The translations under genes were made by a program, and so were the position numbers. The notes below the pieces were generated by a model, which was not told the DNA's origin, did not search any database, and saw nothing but the letters and a program-made list of their open reading frames with translations. Positions 54,401 to 64,000 of a stretch of DNA of 64,000 nucleotides are shown here, in pieces. Origin of the DNA: Halicephalobus mephisto. Lineage: Eukaryota > Nematoda > Chromadorea > Rhabditida > Panagrolaimidae. Each line of letters opens with the position of its first letter. Positions within the stretch are counted from its first letter, which is position 1. The stretch is from contig SWDT01000001.1 in the NCBI GenBank assembly GCA_009193035.1, positions 186,001 to 250,000 of the forward strand. Reading direction: 5' to 3'.

Positions 54401-57400
54401 TCTACTATTTGAGCGTTCTTCCATCTCTGCAACTCTTGTACTTCTGGAACTTATTCTAAAGACAAAGTTGAAAAAATAACTTTTTTCGGATATTGATTTT
54501 AAAAATAGAAAAATTAAAAAATGCATCTGGAATTATGTTATCAAATTCGTAGGTATTCCTTTGTATTTTCTCTGGAGAAGTCATCAGAATCTTTCTAGAT
54601 GATTTCTTGTTTCTTTTATTAGGGAATTCTATATCAAAACTTCTGAACCAAAAGATTTGGAGAGAGCTGACATAATAGATATTATAGAATTAGAGTTGAC
54701 CGTAAAATGAGAGGTTAGTGTGACAATTTTGAAGAAAGTTATGATTGAATGGCCTAACATGTTGCGATACACTATATTATTAACACCAATCTGTGTGGGC
54801 CCCGATCAATTAATTAAAGGACACTAGTTTTATGGAATAACCCGGATGAAAGACAATCTCCTTCTTGATCGCAGCTGCCTCAGGCGGACTGCGCATCTTG
54901 ACGGTTGATTCCTTCTTCCGCTTTATGTCGAAATTTTCTTCTTACGCGTCTTTCAAGAGTCATGCTCTCTGATTAAAATTTTTGGTGAATTTATTTAGTT
55001 TCCAGTTTTGTTAAACGAAATTTAAACATCTCGACTTGTTTTTCCTTACTGAGTATTTGATTTTTAGTTACTTAATTGTTCGATTTCTTTGCTCGTGTTA
55101 TATGGCTATTTTGCGGTGTTTTCACCATTTCTTGGTCTCCGTTTTTCGGAAACGGTGGACAAATTTGGCTGTGGGAGCATGATATCGAAACGAAGAATGC
55201 TGATGAAGTGAACGACCACAACCTAAAATACCTATTTTGTTTTTCGTCATATGATCGAATCAGAAGAAATAAGTTACACTGATAGTGTTTGCGTAACAAT
55301 GAGTCTGTCCCAAAATTTTTTGGAATTTCAAGAACACTACGTGTACTGTATTTGGTCCTTTATGTGCTTTATGGATCTTAGAACCTTGACAAATCAGTTG
55401 ACCAAATACTAGTTCAGCCATAATCGCCGGATATTACAACTTGTGTTCCCGAATTCCGTTTAATGCCAATTTCGAAAGCAAACCTGCGCAAAAGGTTCGG
55501 TTGAATCATTTGATAAAAGCCGAAGAAACCTTTTCTCGACGTTTGTACAGACCTTTCACTTTGCAATTGTTGACGATTCATCCTTGGCCATGTGCCGCCA
55601 TTCTTTTTGATTCTTCCTATTGTTTCGTAACTTGTCTGAATCTGCAAATTCCGGAACTGCATAGGATTGAATTTTTGCCGGATGTTTGTAAAGTTTGTTT
55701 CTATTTGGCCAGCTTCCAATCCTTCGCTCTTGATCGCACTTTTACGATAATAGATCTATCAGTACTTTATGTGTTCTCGGAATACCAACTTCCTGTGAAT
55801 CGTGGTCACTTTATGCCATCTTACCCATCACGATCGAACGTCGTTTTGGCTATAAAATTCAATCTGGGTTTTTATCTATCTCGCGCACTAGAATCAAAGT
55901 TCCTTTTCCATCAAACTCCCCTGCCTTCAGTCGTGTTTTATTTTCATTAAGTTGTCACCATTTTTCTTTGCAATTTGAAATAGGAAATCAACATACAGAG
56001 TAAAAGGCAGCCGTCTGTCCTGGTATCTTGACTTCCTTGGGTAAAAGGTTTCCCCCGCTGAGTTCCAGCGTTTCTCAATTTTAAAAACAATTGATTCATT
56101 AATTTTGTTTTTATATACCACCATATTTTCTGGAACGTTTGGTACATGTCAATCGCGATCTACGGAAGAGCAAAATTCTTGCTTTCTCTGCTGCAATTTC
56201 ATATAACCAGATTTCACACGGACATTGGTCAAGAAATTCGCGCTTTCCTTTTCGGAGAAGTGGAAAATCAGCGTGGAGTAACGGACTTGGGACGAGCTGA
56301 AGAAGATCCTCATTTTCTGTGTGTAGTCCGTAGAGAGCAGCCAATTTGCCTTCTTCGCGCGTGTTCCGTTTTCTTCCGCTCATTTCGCTATTGTTTGCTT
56401 CTTCATCCTTGGAAGACTCAAGAAGCCCAATGGGCGAAAGTTTTCTCCAATAAAACGGAACAAGAAACGCAACGTCGAAATCCGGCGGAGTCATGGTCAC
56501 GGCCATCGGGGATGACGGATGCGGATGAACAGGAGAAAAGGCGTTATAAGCGAATTATTTTCTAGCGTTGATTGAGCTAGAACAGGATCGGATGAGGAAA
56601 TGATGGTCTGAAACTTGATTAAAACATATCTAAGGTTCATTGCTTCTTTTATTCCATGGAAATAATCTCCATCTCTGTTGATTAAACTGATAAGCTCACC
56701 GGAACTCATTGATGTTCCTTGTCATTAGAACAATTTAGGTTTTCCGTCTTGATTGGAGTTATATTTCCGAGAAGAACAGATAAGTTATTGTTCTGGCTCG
56801 TTTTCTTGTTCTAAATCATTTTCAAGGCCTCCGTTCGTGCCGCCTGTCAGCCTTATCATATGGTCATAGTCTAACATCCGAAAATGTGCCGCAAAGGGTG
56901 ATTCATTTTCAACGGTTGCGAAACGTTGTCATACCCGCGTCAATTATGATTCGATATGATCAATAGATCAACTTCGGCACCCAAAAGACACTGTAAGATG
57001 TTAAGAGGCTGTATAAATGCCTTCTGCATCATTTCCCTTATTCTCACACACAATCTGTCGGTCTCTTTACCTACCAATCTCGAATCTGTCCCGAGGCACA
57101 CCTTGAAGCAAATTCTCGCGCAGGACGATCGAGGCAAAAGTGACCCAATCAAGTCAAAGGCCCATGTTTTTTTGTAATTGCCGCTTTTTGCCTTAAGAAA
57201 GCCGGGTATCAGCATGCCGCCTTTTATGAAATTGCCAACTCCTATCTGAGAGAACTTTTGGATTTTCTTTGTCCGCTCTTTTTTTATTCTCACTTGAAAA
57301 AAATGTTCACCTTACCTTCTGTTTCCCGGCTCTTCACCTGGCAGAATTTTGGTAAGTAACTTAATTTTTGGTCTTCTAATAAATGCCACGTAATCCAAAA

Positions 57401-60400
57401 TGTTGTATCTTCCAATCATTACTTGCTTCAAAATTGTCATATTATGATCCTATTTTGTGGCTAACTATAACTCTATAAAACTTTGTCATGATAGATCTAG
57501 AGATGCGTTGAAAATACATATTTTAGAACCACTCCAAGTTCAATATCCAGCTTTTGGAACTTATTCTAAAGACAAAATTTAAAAAATAACTTTTTTCGGA
57601 TATTGATTTTAAAAATAGAAAAATTAAAAAATGCATCTGGAATTATGTTATCAAATTCGTAGGTATTCTTTTGTATTTTCTCTGGAGAAGTCATCAGAAT
57701 CTTTCTAGATGATTTCTTGTTTCTTTTATTAGGAAATTCTATATCAGAACTTCTGAACCAAAACACTTCGAGAGAACTGACATAATAGATCTCAAAGATT
57801 TTTAAATATTCATGTAATATTATTCTGATATAAGGGCTTTGAAGTGAGTTATAATCAAAAGATACAATATTTTAGATCATACTGTATAAAGCATAATTTT
57901 GAGTTTCTAATTAGAACCACATGAATTTTGAAATATTTGGAAATATTTTTTTTATTTATCTTGAAAGAAAGTAAATATTGATATCTTTTAAGGATTGAAG
58001 TATTTAGATTTGAAGCCTACAAATGGGTAAATTAACCCTTTTAGTTAGTTTCAGCTATTTCGTGTGTTCTTTGCGTAGTGTGTCCAACGACTTCATACAC
58101 TGAGAGGAATTTTAATATCTGAGGTTCGGCATCTTTCCTTTTCCCGGCTGCTTTCTGTTTTCAACAGTTGAAACGTTCTAAGAAATTTCAGAAAAAGGTT
58201 GCTTAGCATATCAGTGCAAGGAGTTGACCCCGGGAAATTTTCCAACTGCCGCAAGCACTGAATTACGTAATACGAAGGACCCATCTTCTTTATTTTGTAT
58301 TTGTTTGTCTTTAGTAAGTGAAGACACGTTTTTCAAAGCCGGTAAATTTTCGCTGGTCAGCTTTCACGGGTCATCCTCATTTGCTTTTTCCATTTGATAT
58401 AAAGGAGGAGCATTTCCCTTCCGCGATCTAGCTATACCTTCGCTTTCGATTTTATGGCCATAGCCGTCGGGCTCGATTTTTACGTAATAATTCGTGTGCA
58501 AACGGGCGGGCTGCGCGGAAAAGTGAGAGTGAAAGTATGTTGCTTGTTTGTATTACTCCGAAGTGACCGGACGTGACGTCAGTACTGTCTGTCCCGACGA
58601 TGGTCACTTACTCTTGTCCTCATTTGAGCTTTCCATCCATATTCCTTATTCTCCACCAATTCTGTTTACTTCTTCCAAAAGTTGACTTTTGATTCAATGA
58701 ATGAAATGACAATCCCTGAGTGTTATATCCCTTAATCCGATGTTTTCTGGATTTTATTCTTTTCATTTTGTTTTACCAATTTAAGGCCTTCCCACGTTCA
58801 TCTTCTGAGACAGGAAAACTGTCGCAGGTGTTTTATTTGCACCGTAATTTCATTATAAGTTTAATACTCAATTGAACAATTTCTGGTAATGTCAATGAAA
58901 TTATCGATCTGACCCTCTTCTAGCTAATGATTACTGATTCCTTTTCGATAGCTGACGCCCACTATTTCCTTATCAATTCCTTCTCATATTGGCAGCTAGC
59001 TTTACTCTGATGATAACTACGAATAATTGTTTTCTAAAATTGGTTTCTTCAAATTTTGGTTATGAACCTTTTTCCCTACCAACAAGTAGTATATCCCTTA
59101 TTTCCCCGACGATATATAGATTCACGTTTGCTGATGCATGTAGGATTCAGCGGAATCGTGCACACCGTATTTGTCGAACACTCGTGTTTTCCCACGGGAC
59201 GATATGTTTCTCGGATGCACTGGCTTTCTCTTTCATCACCGCTAGGGGCAACAAAACAAACAGAAGAAAGCATCTATCGGTCGTTGACTCCGATGACGGA
59301 CCTCCGTGTCCAGTCGGTCAATTCACCTGTCGCGTGAATTGCGGACACGGCAGTGGGATATCCGTCTCGTAGCAAATTTGCAAGTCCCGACCAATCGTGA
59401 AGAGAGGAGTCACTGGTCACTCATTTTCGATTGTAGTCGCGCATCGTTGACCGCACGAAGAAGGGCTACTCGAACTTAAGACGATGCACGAGCATTACAT
59501 AACATTTGTTTACCTTTTAGACGTTTCCTGTTATGCTTTTCTTATTTTATTTGAGTGCACTAGGATCAGTAGTTTGGACTCAAAGCTTTTGAAATCCATC
59601 TTGATGTTTATCAGCAGGAGTCAACAGGTACCTTACTTCATGGAAAGTAGTTAAGGTTTTCAAGTTCAATGCCCTAATTTTAACAAGCGCTTGAATAGAT
59701 GCATCAGTGGCTTGCTTTAATTTATGTCCCTTTTTTAGACTTAGATTATCCATGTCTAGAATTTGGGCAAAGAGTCGGCTAGTTTGAGTGCCATCATCAA
59801 TTTCCGTTTGTATTTCTCTCGAGTCACGGCTTCCGGCGAGCCCGCAGGAATGGCGGAGGAGGAAGCAAGTAAAAAAGGCAAATCCAACCTTGAGGGTCGT
59901 GAACTCTTCTCCATGTTCCTTAGTTGTCTTTTCATTTGTAAGCAAAATGAAGTCGATGTTGCTTCTCGCTTTCTGCTTGGCCGGAAATTGATCTCACGGT
60001 TAAGCAACACGCGAGAGAATGTGTAGCTCCTTTTCGAAACACTTACATCCCCTTGTTTGCTTGTTGTTTCTTGCTATCAAGCACACTCCTGGATTCGATA
60101 TGATGTCCTTCCTTCATTGAGCAAAAAATGGCATTGCCTGAAATTCCATGTCCATATGGAGTACAAATAAATTTCCTAGTTGTAATTTGAACGGCATTTT
60201 AGAAACTTCTTTATCATTTTCTGATTTCATGTAGTACATTTGTTTCATTCTACGAATCTATTAAAACGTTGTTTCTACTGTATCTCTATTTGAAATGGTA
60301 ATCAGGTGCTCTTATTTTCTTGCTTCATTTCCTGGAGAAAATCTCCAATTCTCTTGAAATATACTCTTTTCTTGTAATGTGGAATCATGCAACTTTTTAT

Positions 60401-63219
60401 TTTCAAAATAATATTATACCTCCTGAATTATGGAAATTGTACCGCTTGACTATGGGAGTTTAAGACATAGTGATAGAGAATCCGGGAGGATCGACGTCAT
60501 ACCCATTTAAGACAGATATAGTTTTCTGCATTTAATGGCTTCCTATTAGTTCCCTAGTCTGAAAATCCGATAAACCGACTTTGGACATTCTTCATTGACT
60601 TTGTCAAAAGAGATTTATGAAAGATGAACGTAGAATTCTGTGTTCAATCTGTTTCTATAGATTTTTAATTTCTTTGCGTGTTTTTAAATCCTTTAGTTCT
60701 AGTGGGGATTTAACTTTCGACAATTACAGGTTCATATCATTATCCACCTCCCGCATACTACCCAGCTCCGGTGCCGACCCCCAATTCTCAGCAGTATAAT
60801 CCTCAATCGGACAACTGTCCCCAGGATTATTACTATCAGTATCCGGTACGCCAACAAACACCTGCCATCAAACCTCCTCCCTCTTATGAGCAATCAATTC
60901 AACAAATAGAAGTCAGTTCTTCTTATTGTGGAATTCAATTGCCACCGTTAAACAAGAAAGCAAGAAAACCGATGACGGCTGCTGTCTCTTCGCTGCCTTC
61001 AGCAGCATCACATTCTAACAGAGCAACACCTGACATCTGCATATCAGCTTCTTCAACTCCCCCGTTGCCTCGAACTGCGAGTGCAAATAGTCACACTATT
61101 GAATCTCTGAATATCAACTTCGAATCCGATATGAAGGATATCAAAAGAGAAGTCACTCAAACGCCTTCTAGTAACTCTAACAGTAATCTCGCGACTCAGA
61201 CGTCGAATACTCAATTGTTCGCAGATCAGTGGGCAAATCAGCGAGCAGTTTTAGAAAATTTCTGCAGAAACCCATTTTCATTGAGCACTCCAAGTATGAC
61301 TCCTCTGAACACTCCGTCTCAGAATCAGCCTATCGGATCTCCACAAACTGGCCCAGATGCAAGCATCACGTTATGGCAATTTTTATTGGAATTATTGAAT
61401 ACCAATGAGCACCCGAATCTGATTCAGTGGACTAACAGAGCTAGTGGGGAATTTAAATTGAATGATGCAGAAGCTGTCGCAAGACTTTGGGGTCAAAGGA
61501 AGTCGAAGCCAAACATGAATTACGACAAATTATCTCGAGCTTTGCGTTACTACTACGACAAAAATATAATTAAGAAGGTTATTGGACAAAAGTTTATGTA
61601 CCGGTTTGTCAAGGACAGTGAAGCGGGAAATATTGACCCAGTTTCCTATGCTTTAAGTAGAGGTTCCAATGGTAATGCTTCAATTTTCGGAGAAGGTGAT
61701 ATTTGTCTTCTACACTTTTCCGCTAATTAATATTTTTTCAGACTGTAGCATGATAAGAAATCATTCGCCCCCATGTTCAGTCGCTGAATCATCCACTCAT
61801 GCAACACTAACAGTTCCTCAAAGTTCTTCAACTCCGTCACCAAGCAACAGGCAATCAATATTTTGGTGTCTAATTAATTAATTGTGAAGTTTCAGCTCCT
61901 GTTCCCCGGGCAGTGTGGGTTCATCTAGTGGGGTTAGCAGTGCAGGAACAACAGCTAGTGATGCATTGTATGGTTTGCAGCCCCAAAGGAACCATCGGTT
62001 GAATCCTTCTCCCTCTACTATTTCGGATAGACTTTCTGGATCGAGAAAACGCAAAACTCCTCCATCTGTATCTCAATCAGAACAAATACCCACTTCCTCA
62101 ATAGCAGCTGGCAGTCTCCAAAGTCAACGATTATCTTCAAGTAGTACTGCCAGTAATTCAGGTGAGTTTTAGTCTCACAGTAATTGATTTCAATGGAGTG
62201 TTTATAGGATCGCTTGCTCGTCGAGGACGGCCTCAACCTCTTGACCTAACTGCAGTAAATAATCTACCTATTTCCAACTCCATTGCCGCAATGAACGCGA
62301 AATCCCCATTCCAAAATTCTCCGATGTTGACTCTTTATAATTGTCTCTCTGCCGGGTTAAATCCCAACGTTGCTGCGGCAGTAGCTGCTCAAAACTCGGC
62401 ACTTACGCCGGCCACCCTCACCCCCATCTATGCAGCACTCGCCAACTCCCCTGCTGGTAAGGAATCTACTGATTTTTCTATGGAGTTCATGTTGAATTGG
62501 CTTAAAACTGTCCAACAACTCCAGCATCAGACTGAGTTGAAGTTGTTAATGGCTGCTTGTGCTGCCTCATCTTCCCAGCTTTAGCTGTTATGTCCTTGTG
62601 CATTATCTGTAAAAATGTGTTGTCCTTTGTGTTGTACGTGCCATGCACTATTGTTTGCTTCCAGAAGAATGACATCGTCGATTCGCAGACTTGATTTCAC
62701 GTTTCATAGTTGTCGGTGTTTATGATTTAATTTATTCAATATGGATTATTCTGTTAATGTATCGTATAATTACTGTAAATGCTTCTTATTTTAAAATCAA
62801 AGTAGCCAAAGGCACATGTGATTGTCCGTTGTTTGTTAGTTGTTTTAGAGTTGAATAAATCCACCCACAATTGTGCTTTTGTCGTAGTCCGCTTGAACAC
62901 CGCTGCCACTACTCGTCGATGTTATGTTACCCGATTGATTATTGAACTTATTATAGTGAACTTCTTCGGATCAAATTCTACGTTGTCTACCCCGATGCAA
63001 CCGACTCGGACTCCCCAACAAAGTACTCCACAAGTTTTTCAATTCCCACCCTCTAGCGTCGCCCTAAACGCGGCGACCTTTGCATTACTGTCTCCTCAGC
63101 TACAGTCTCCATTTCTCACAGTGAGACCTAATTGCAGCAGCAATGATTTCCCGTCAATGTTATCCTCGACATTCAACAGATTAAACAGAAGCCCTGCGGA
63201 TTTGAAAACACCAATGTAA
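48422..63219 (+). CDS. lin-1: ETS transcription factor of the ELK/LIN-1 type
   Basis: Nuclear ETS-domain factor; in C. elegans it represses vulval fate until phosphorylated by the MPK-1 ERK. Exons: 48422-48503 (proposed first exon), 60730-61695, 61742-61850, 61896-62161, 62208-62456, 62957-63219; 1935 nt, 644 aa. The N-terminus is Tyr/Pro/Gln/Ser-rich. The ETS domain is at about aa 240-322 ([20 protein letters not shown] to [31 protein letters not shown]), closest to ELK proteins. A SUMO consensus IKRE lies near aa 165-168. The C-terminal half has many Ser/Thr-Pro sites, a basic SRKRKTPP stretch and an FQFP ERK docking motif (63037-63048), the hallmark of LIN-1. Exon 1 is inferred: its donor phase matches and the joined reading [12 protein letters not shown] keeps composition, but the intron is 12.2 kb. 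The third intron is GC-AG. Exons 2-6 are secure. Confidence 0.88.
50124..50158. repeat. Two adjacent perfect palindromes
   Basis: First: ttggatctg-gat-cagatccaa, 9-base arms and 3-base centre, at 50124-50144. Second, two bases on: actgtcgacagt, a 12-base perfect palindrome at 50147-50158. They lie inside the proposed lin-1 first intron. Confidence 0.8.
50648..51491. mobile_element. 844 bp palindromic element flanked by TTAA
   Basis: Starts TTAAcact and ends agtgTTAA. The outer 90 bp or so on each side are inverted copies at roughly 85 % by eye, including tgtaatttaggcagcttctgg near 50671 and its mirror near 51450-51471. The interior is AT-rich with no transposase. TTAA flanks suggest a piggyBac-type or PALTTAA-like non-autonomous element. 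A diverged relative of one end is at 36333-36392. Confidence 0.75.
54338..54776 (-). mobile_element. TA-flanked inverted-repeat element, copy B (lin-1 intron)
   Basis: Starts ta/cagtatg at 54338. Its middle (54430-54660) is the reverse complement of copy A at 34120-34390, including the ttttctctggagaagtcatc segment. The right end near 54720-54776 is the most diverged, ending around tacactata. Confidence 0.68.
57390..57884 (-). mobile_element. TA-flanked inverted-repeat element, copy C (lin-1 intron)
   Basis: Reverse-complement copy of the same family. The right end reads atactg/ta at 57884 and the adjoining 90 bases match the left end of copy A almost exactly. The left end near 57390-57445 (aaaatgttgtatctt then cttcaaaattgtcatatt) is the opposite inverted repeat. 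The interior open stretch ([14 protein letters not shown]) differs from copy A by few residues. Confidence 0.72.
58574..58581. promoter_or_regulatory. Palindromic CRE site TGACGTCA
   Basis: Exact 8-base CREB/ATF consensus, in a GC-richer patch (gaccggacgtgacgtcag) of the proposed lin-1 first intron. One 8-mer can occur by chance; no further evidence of function. Confidence 0.35.
59580..59945 (-). other. 121-codon ORF inside the lin-1 intron, unrecognised
   Basis: The C-terminal 70 codons read like a helical soluble protein ([20 protein letters not shown], then [19 protein letters not shown]) ending in a stop. The N-terminal part has a hydrophobic run ([16 protein letters not shown]) that could be a signal peptide. 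A second ORF overlaps it in another frame (59756-60010). No family recognised and no splice partners found; it could be a nested gene or chance. Confidence 0.3.
62457..62584 (+). other. Possible alternative 3' coding end of lin-1 by read-through of the last donor
   Basis: If the donor at 62457 is not used, the frame continues for 42 codons to TAG. This adds an amphipathic segment ([20 protein letters not shown], then [12 protein letters not shown]) and would omit the FQFP exon. The added sequence looks like protein rather than intron. There is no AATAAA close after the stop, so polyadenylation is unclear. Confidence 0.45.
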
Positions 63220-63574
63220 AAGTGCAAATTACACGCGATCAATATTTATATTCAAATTGTTAGATCTCTTGGTCAAATTTAGTTGTTTCTCCTTTGTCAT
63301 TCAGTCCAAATCAATCTTGATCTTTTCATTAAAATGGGTTCCAAAATTATTGTTCCCTATTTTATTGATTTTAACGGGCTGTAATTTGAATTCGTGGGTC
63401 TATAGTTATACTAAGTACATCGTCCATTATATTCCAGGTTATCGAGTTGTCTTGTCGAGTCCCTAGCTAATCTAAGTGCCTTTATTTAATTTATCTCATA
63501 GTATTGAAGATGTTATGCCTTCACGTTTCAGTCCCCTACATAATCTAGCTCTCCTGCAGCCTTTGTCGGACGAA

Positions 63575-63580
63575 AATAAA
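63575..63580 (+). terminator. Candidate polyadenylation signal AATAAA of lin-1
   Basis: Canonical AATAAA on the coding strand 356 bases after the lin-1 stop at 63217-63219. No competing gene start in between. Confidence 0.5.
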
Positions 63581-64000
63581 TTTCAATACTTGTGAACTTT
63601 GGGTTTTTACAGACGATTTTCGACAATTTGTGATTCTGCATATGATGTTGGTGTTTAATTTCACAGTTATATTACTAGTTAGTTGAATTCTGAAAGCAAT
63701 AGAGTTTAGGTATTTTTTGAAACGAATTCAATCAGAGTTTCATGGTCACTACTATTACTGTGGCCACAAGAATTAACGCTTGAGGACCTGATTGTAACAT
63801 ATGTTGAGTTTTATACATGTTTCAGACAAGAAATCACCAAAAATCGGGTTCCGATTGAAGCTATAGAGGATGATAAATTTTCGGAAATTACCAAAATCAA
63901 TCAATTGCTATCCACCTTGAAACAATAAGCTGATGATATTCTGAAATTAATAATGCATGAATTTATCAAATTGAATAATCAAGTTTTCAGTACAAAGAAA
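63581..64000. other. Downstream flank of lin-1
   Basis: AT-rich sequence with no ORF of note and no recognisable element. Confidence 0.4.

Larger units (their letters stand above)
48504..60729 (+). other. Proposed 12.2 kb first intron of lin-1
   Basis: Strong donor acg/gtaagt at 48504 and acceptor aattacag at 60729. It contains three inverted-repeat elements (50648-51491, 54338-54776, 57390-57884), a pair of palindromes at 50124-50158 and a CRE-like site at 58574. Several segments (about 48.9-50.5, 53.3-54.3, 55.4-57.3 and 58.3-60.1 kb) are less AT-rich than the rest and may hold regulatory DNA. The ORFs in it show no family motifs. Confidence 0.5.

Noticed and set aside
55441..55950. 169-codon plus-strand ORF in the lin-1 intron
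   Set aside because: Phe/Leu/Arg-rich translation with no family motif, no splice signals and comparable ORFs on the other strand (55414-55719); looks like chance in a less AT-rich patch.
56111..56565. Overlapping 131-codon minus and 139-codon plus ORFs
   Set aside because: Mutually antisense, no recognisable domain and no paired splice sites.

Overview
The window is nuclear DNA from a nematode. It is AT-rich. Many introns are only about 42-50 nt with short AG acceptors (tttcag, tttttag). Several genes have a 3' splice acceptor directly in front of the start ATG, as expected for spliced-leader trans-splicing. The gene set (FMRFamide-type GPCR, MACIT transmembrane collagen, astacin with ShKT tail, KIF21-type kinesin, LIN-1-type ETS factor) is typical of nematodes. 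From memory, col-99, klp-12, lin-1 and spp-10 all lie on C. elegans chromosome IV, so this looks like a piece of the equivalent chromosome. Splice patterns do not let me name the genus.

Layout: (1) 0-2.9 kb, minus: TGF-beta/BMP type I receptor kinase, complete, most like SMA-6. (2) 5.0-7.7 kb, minus: CDC50/TMEM30 subunit of P4 flippases. (3) 7.7-10.9 kb: gene-poor, with a decayed Tc1-like transposase. (4) 11.0-13.5 kb, minus: FMRFamide-receptor-like GPCR. (5) 15.7-17.4 kb, minus: cytochrome P450. (6) 17.7-25.3 kb, minus: KIF21/KLP-12 kinesin, with a small membrane-protein gene nested on the other strand in its largest intron. (7) 28.4-35.5 kb, minus: COL-99-like transmembrane collagen in 20 exons. 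(8) 38.6-39.3 kb, plus: small secreted two-EGF protein. (9) 39.9-41.7 kb, minus: four-saposin-domain prosaposin-like protein. (10) 44.3-45.8 kb, minus: astacin metalloprotease with ShKT domain. (11) 48.4-63.2 kb, plus: LIN-1-type ETS factor, whose proposed first exon is separated by a 12 kb intron carrying three mobile elements.

I rebuilt the splice structure of each gene by hand. In every model the reading frame is continuous and the exon lengths add up to a whole number of codons. That is the main support for the exon coordinates in the entries.

There is no operon-like pathway here; the genes are independent. Links are at family level only: in C. elegans, SMA-6 controls body size and cuticle collagen expression, and LIN-1 acts at the end of the Ras/ERK pathway. 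The least expected observations are a possible alternative LIN-1 C-terminus that would lack the ERK docking site, three related TA-flanked inverted-repeat elements and one TTAA-flanked palindromic element in introns, a large insert in the receptor kinase domain, and the nested gene.
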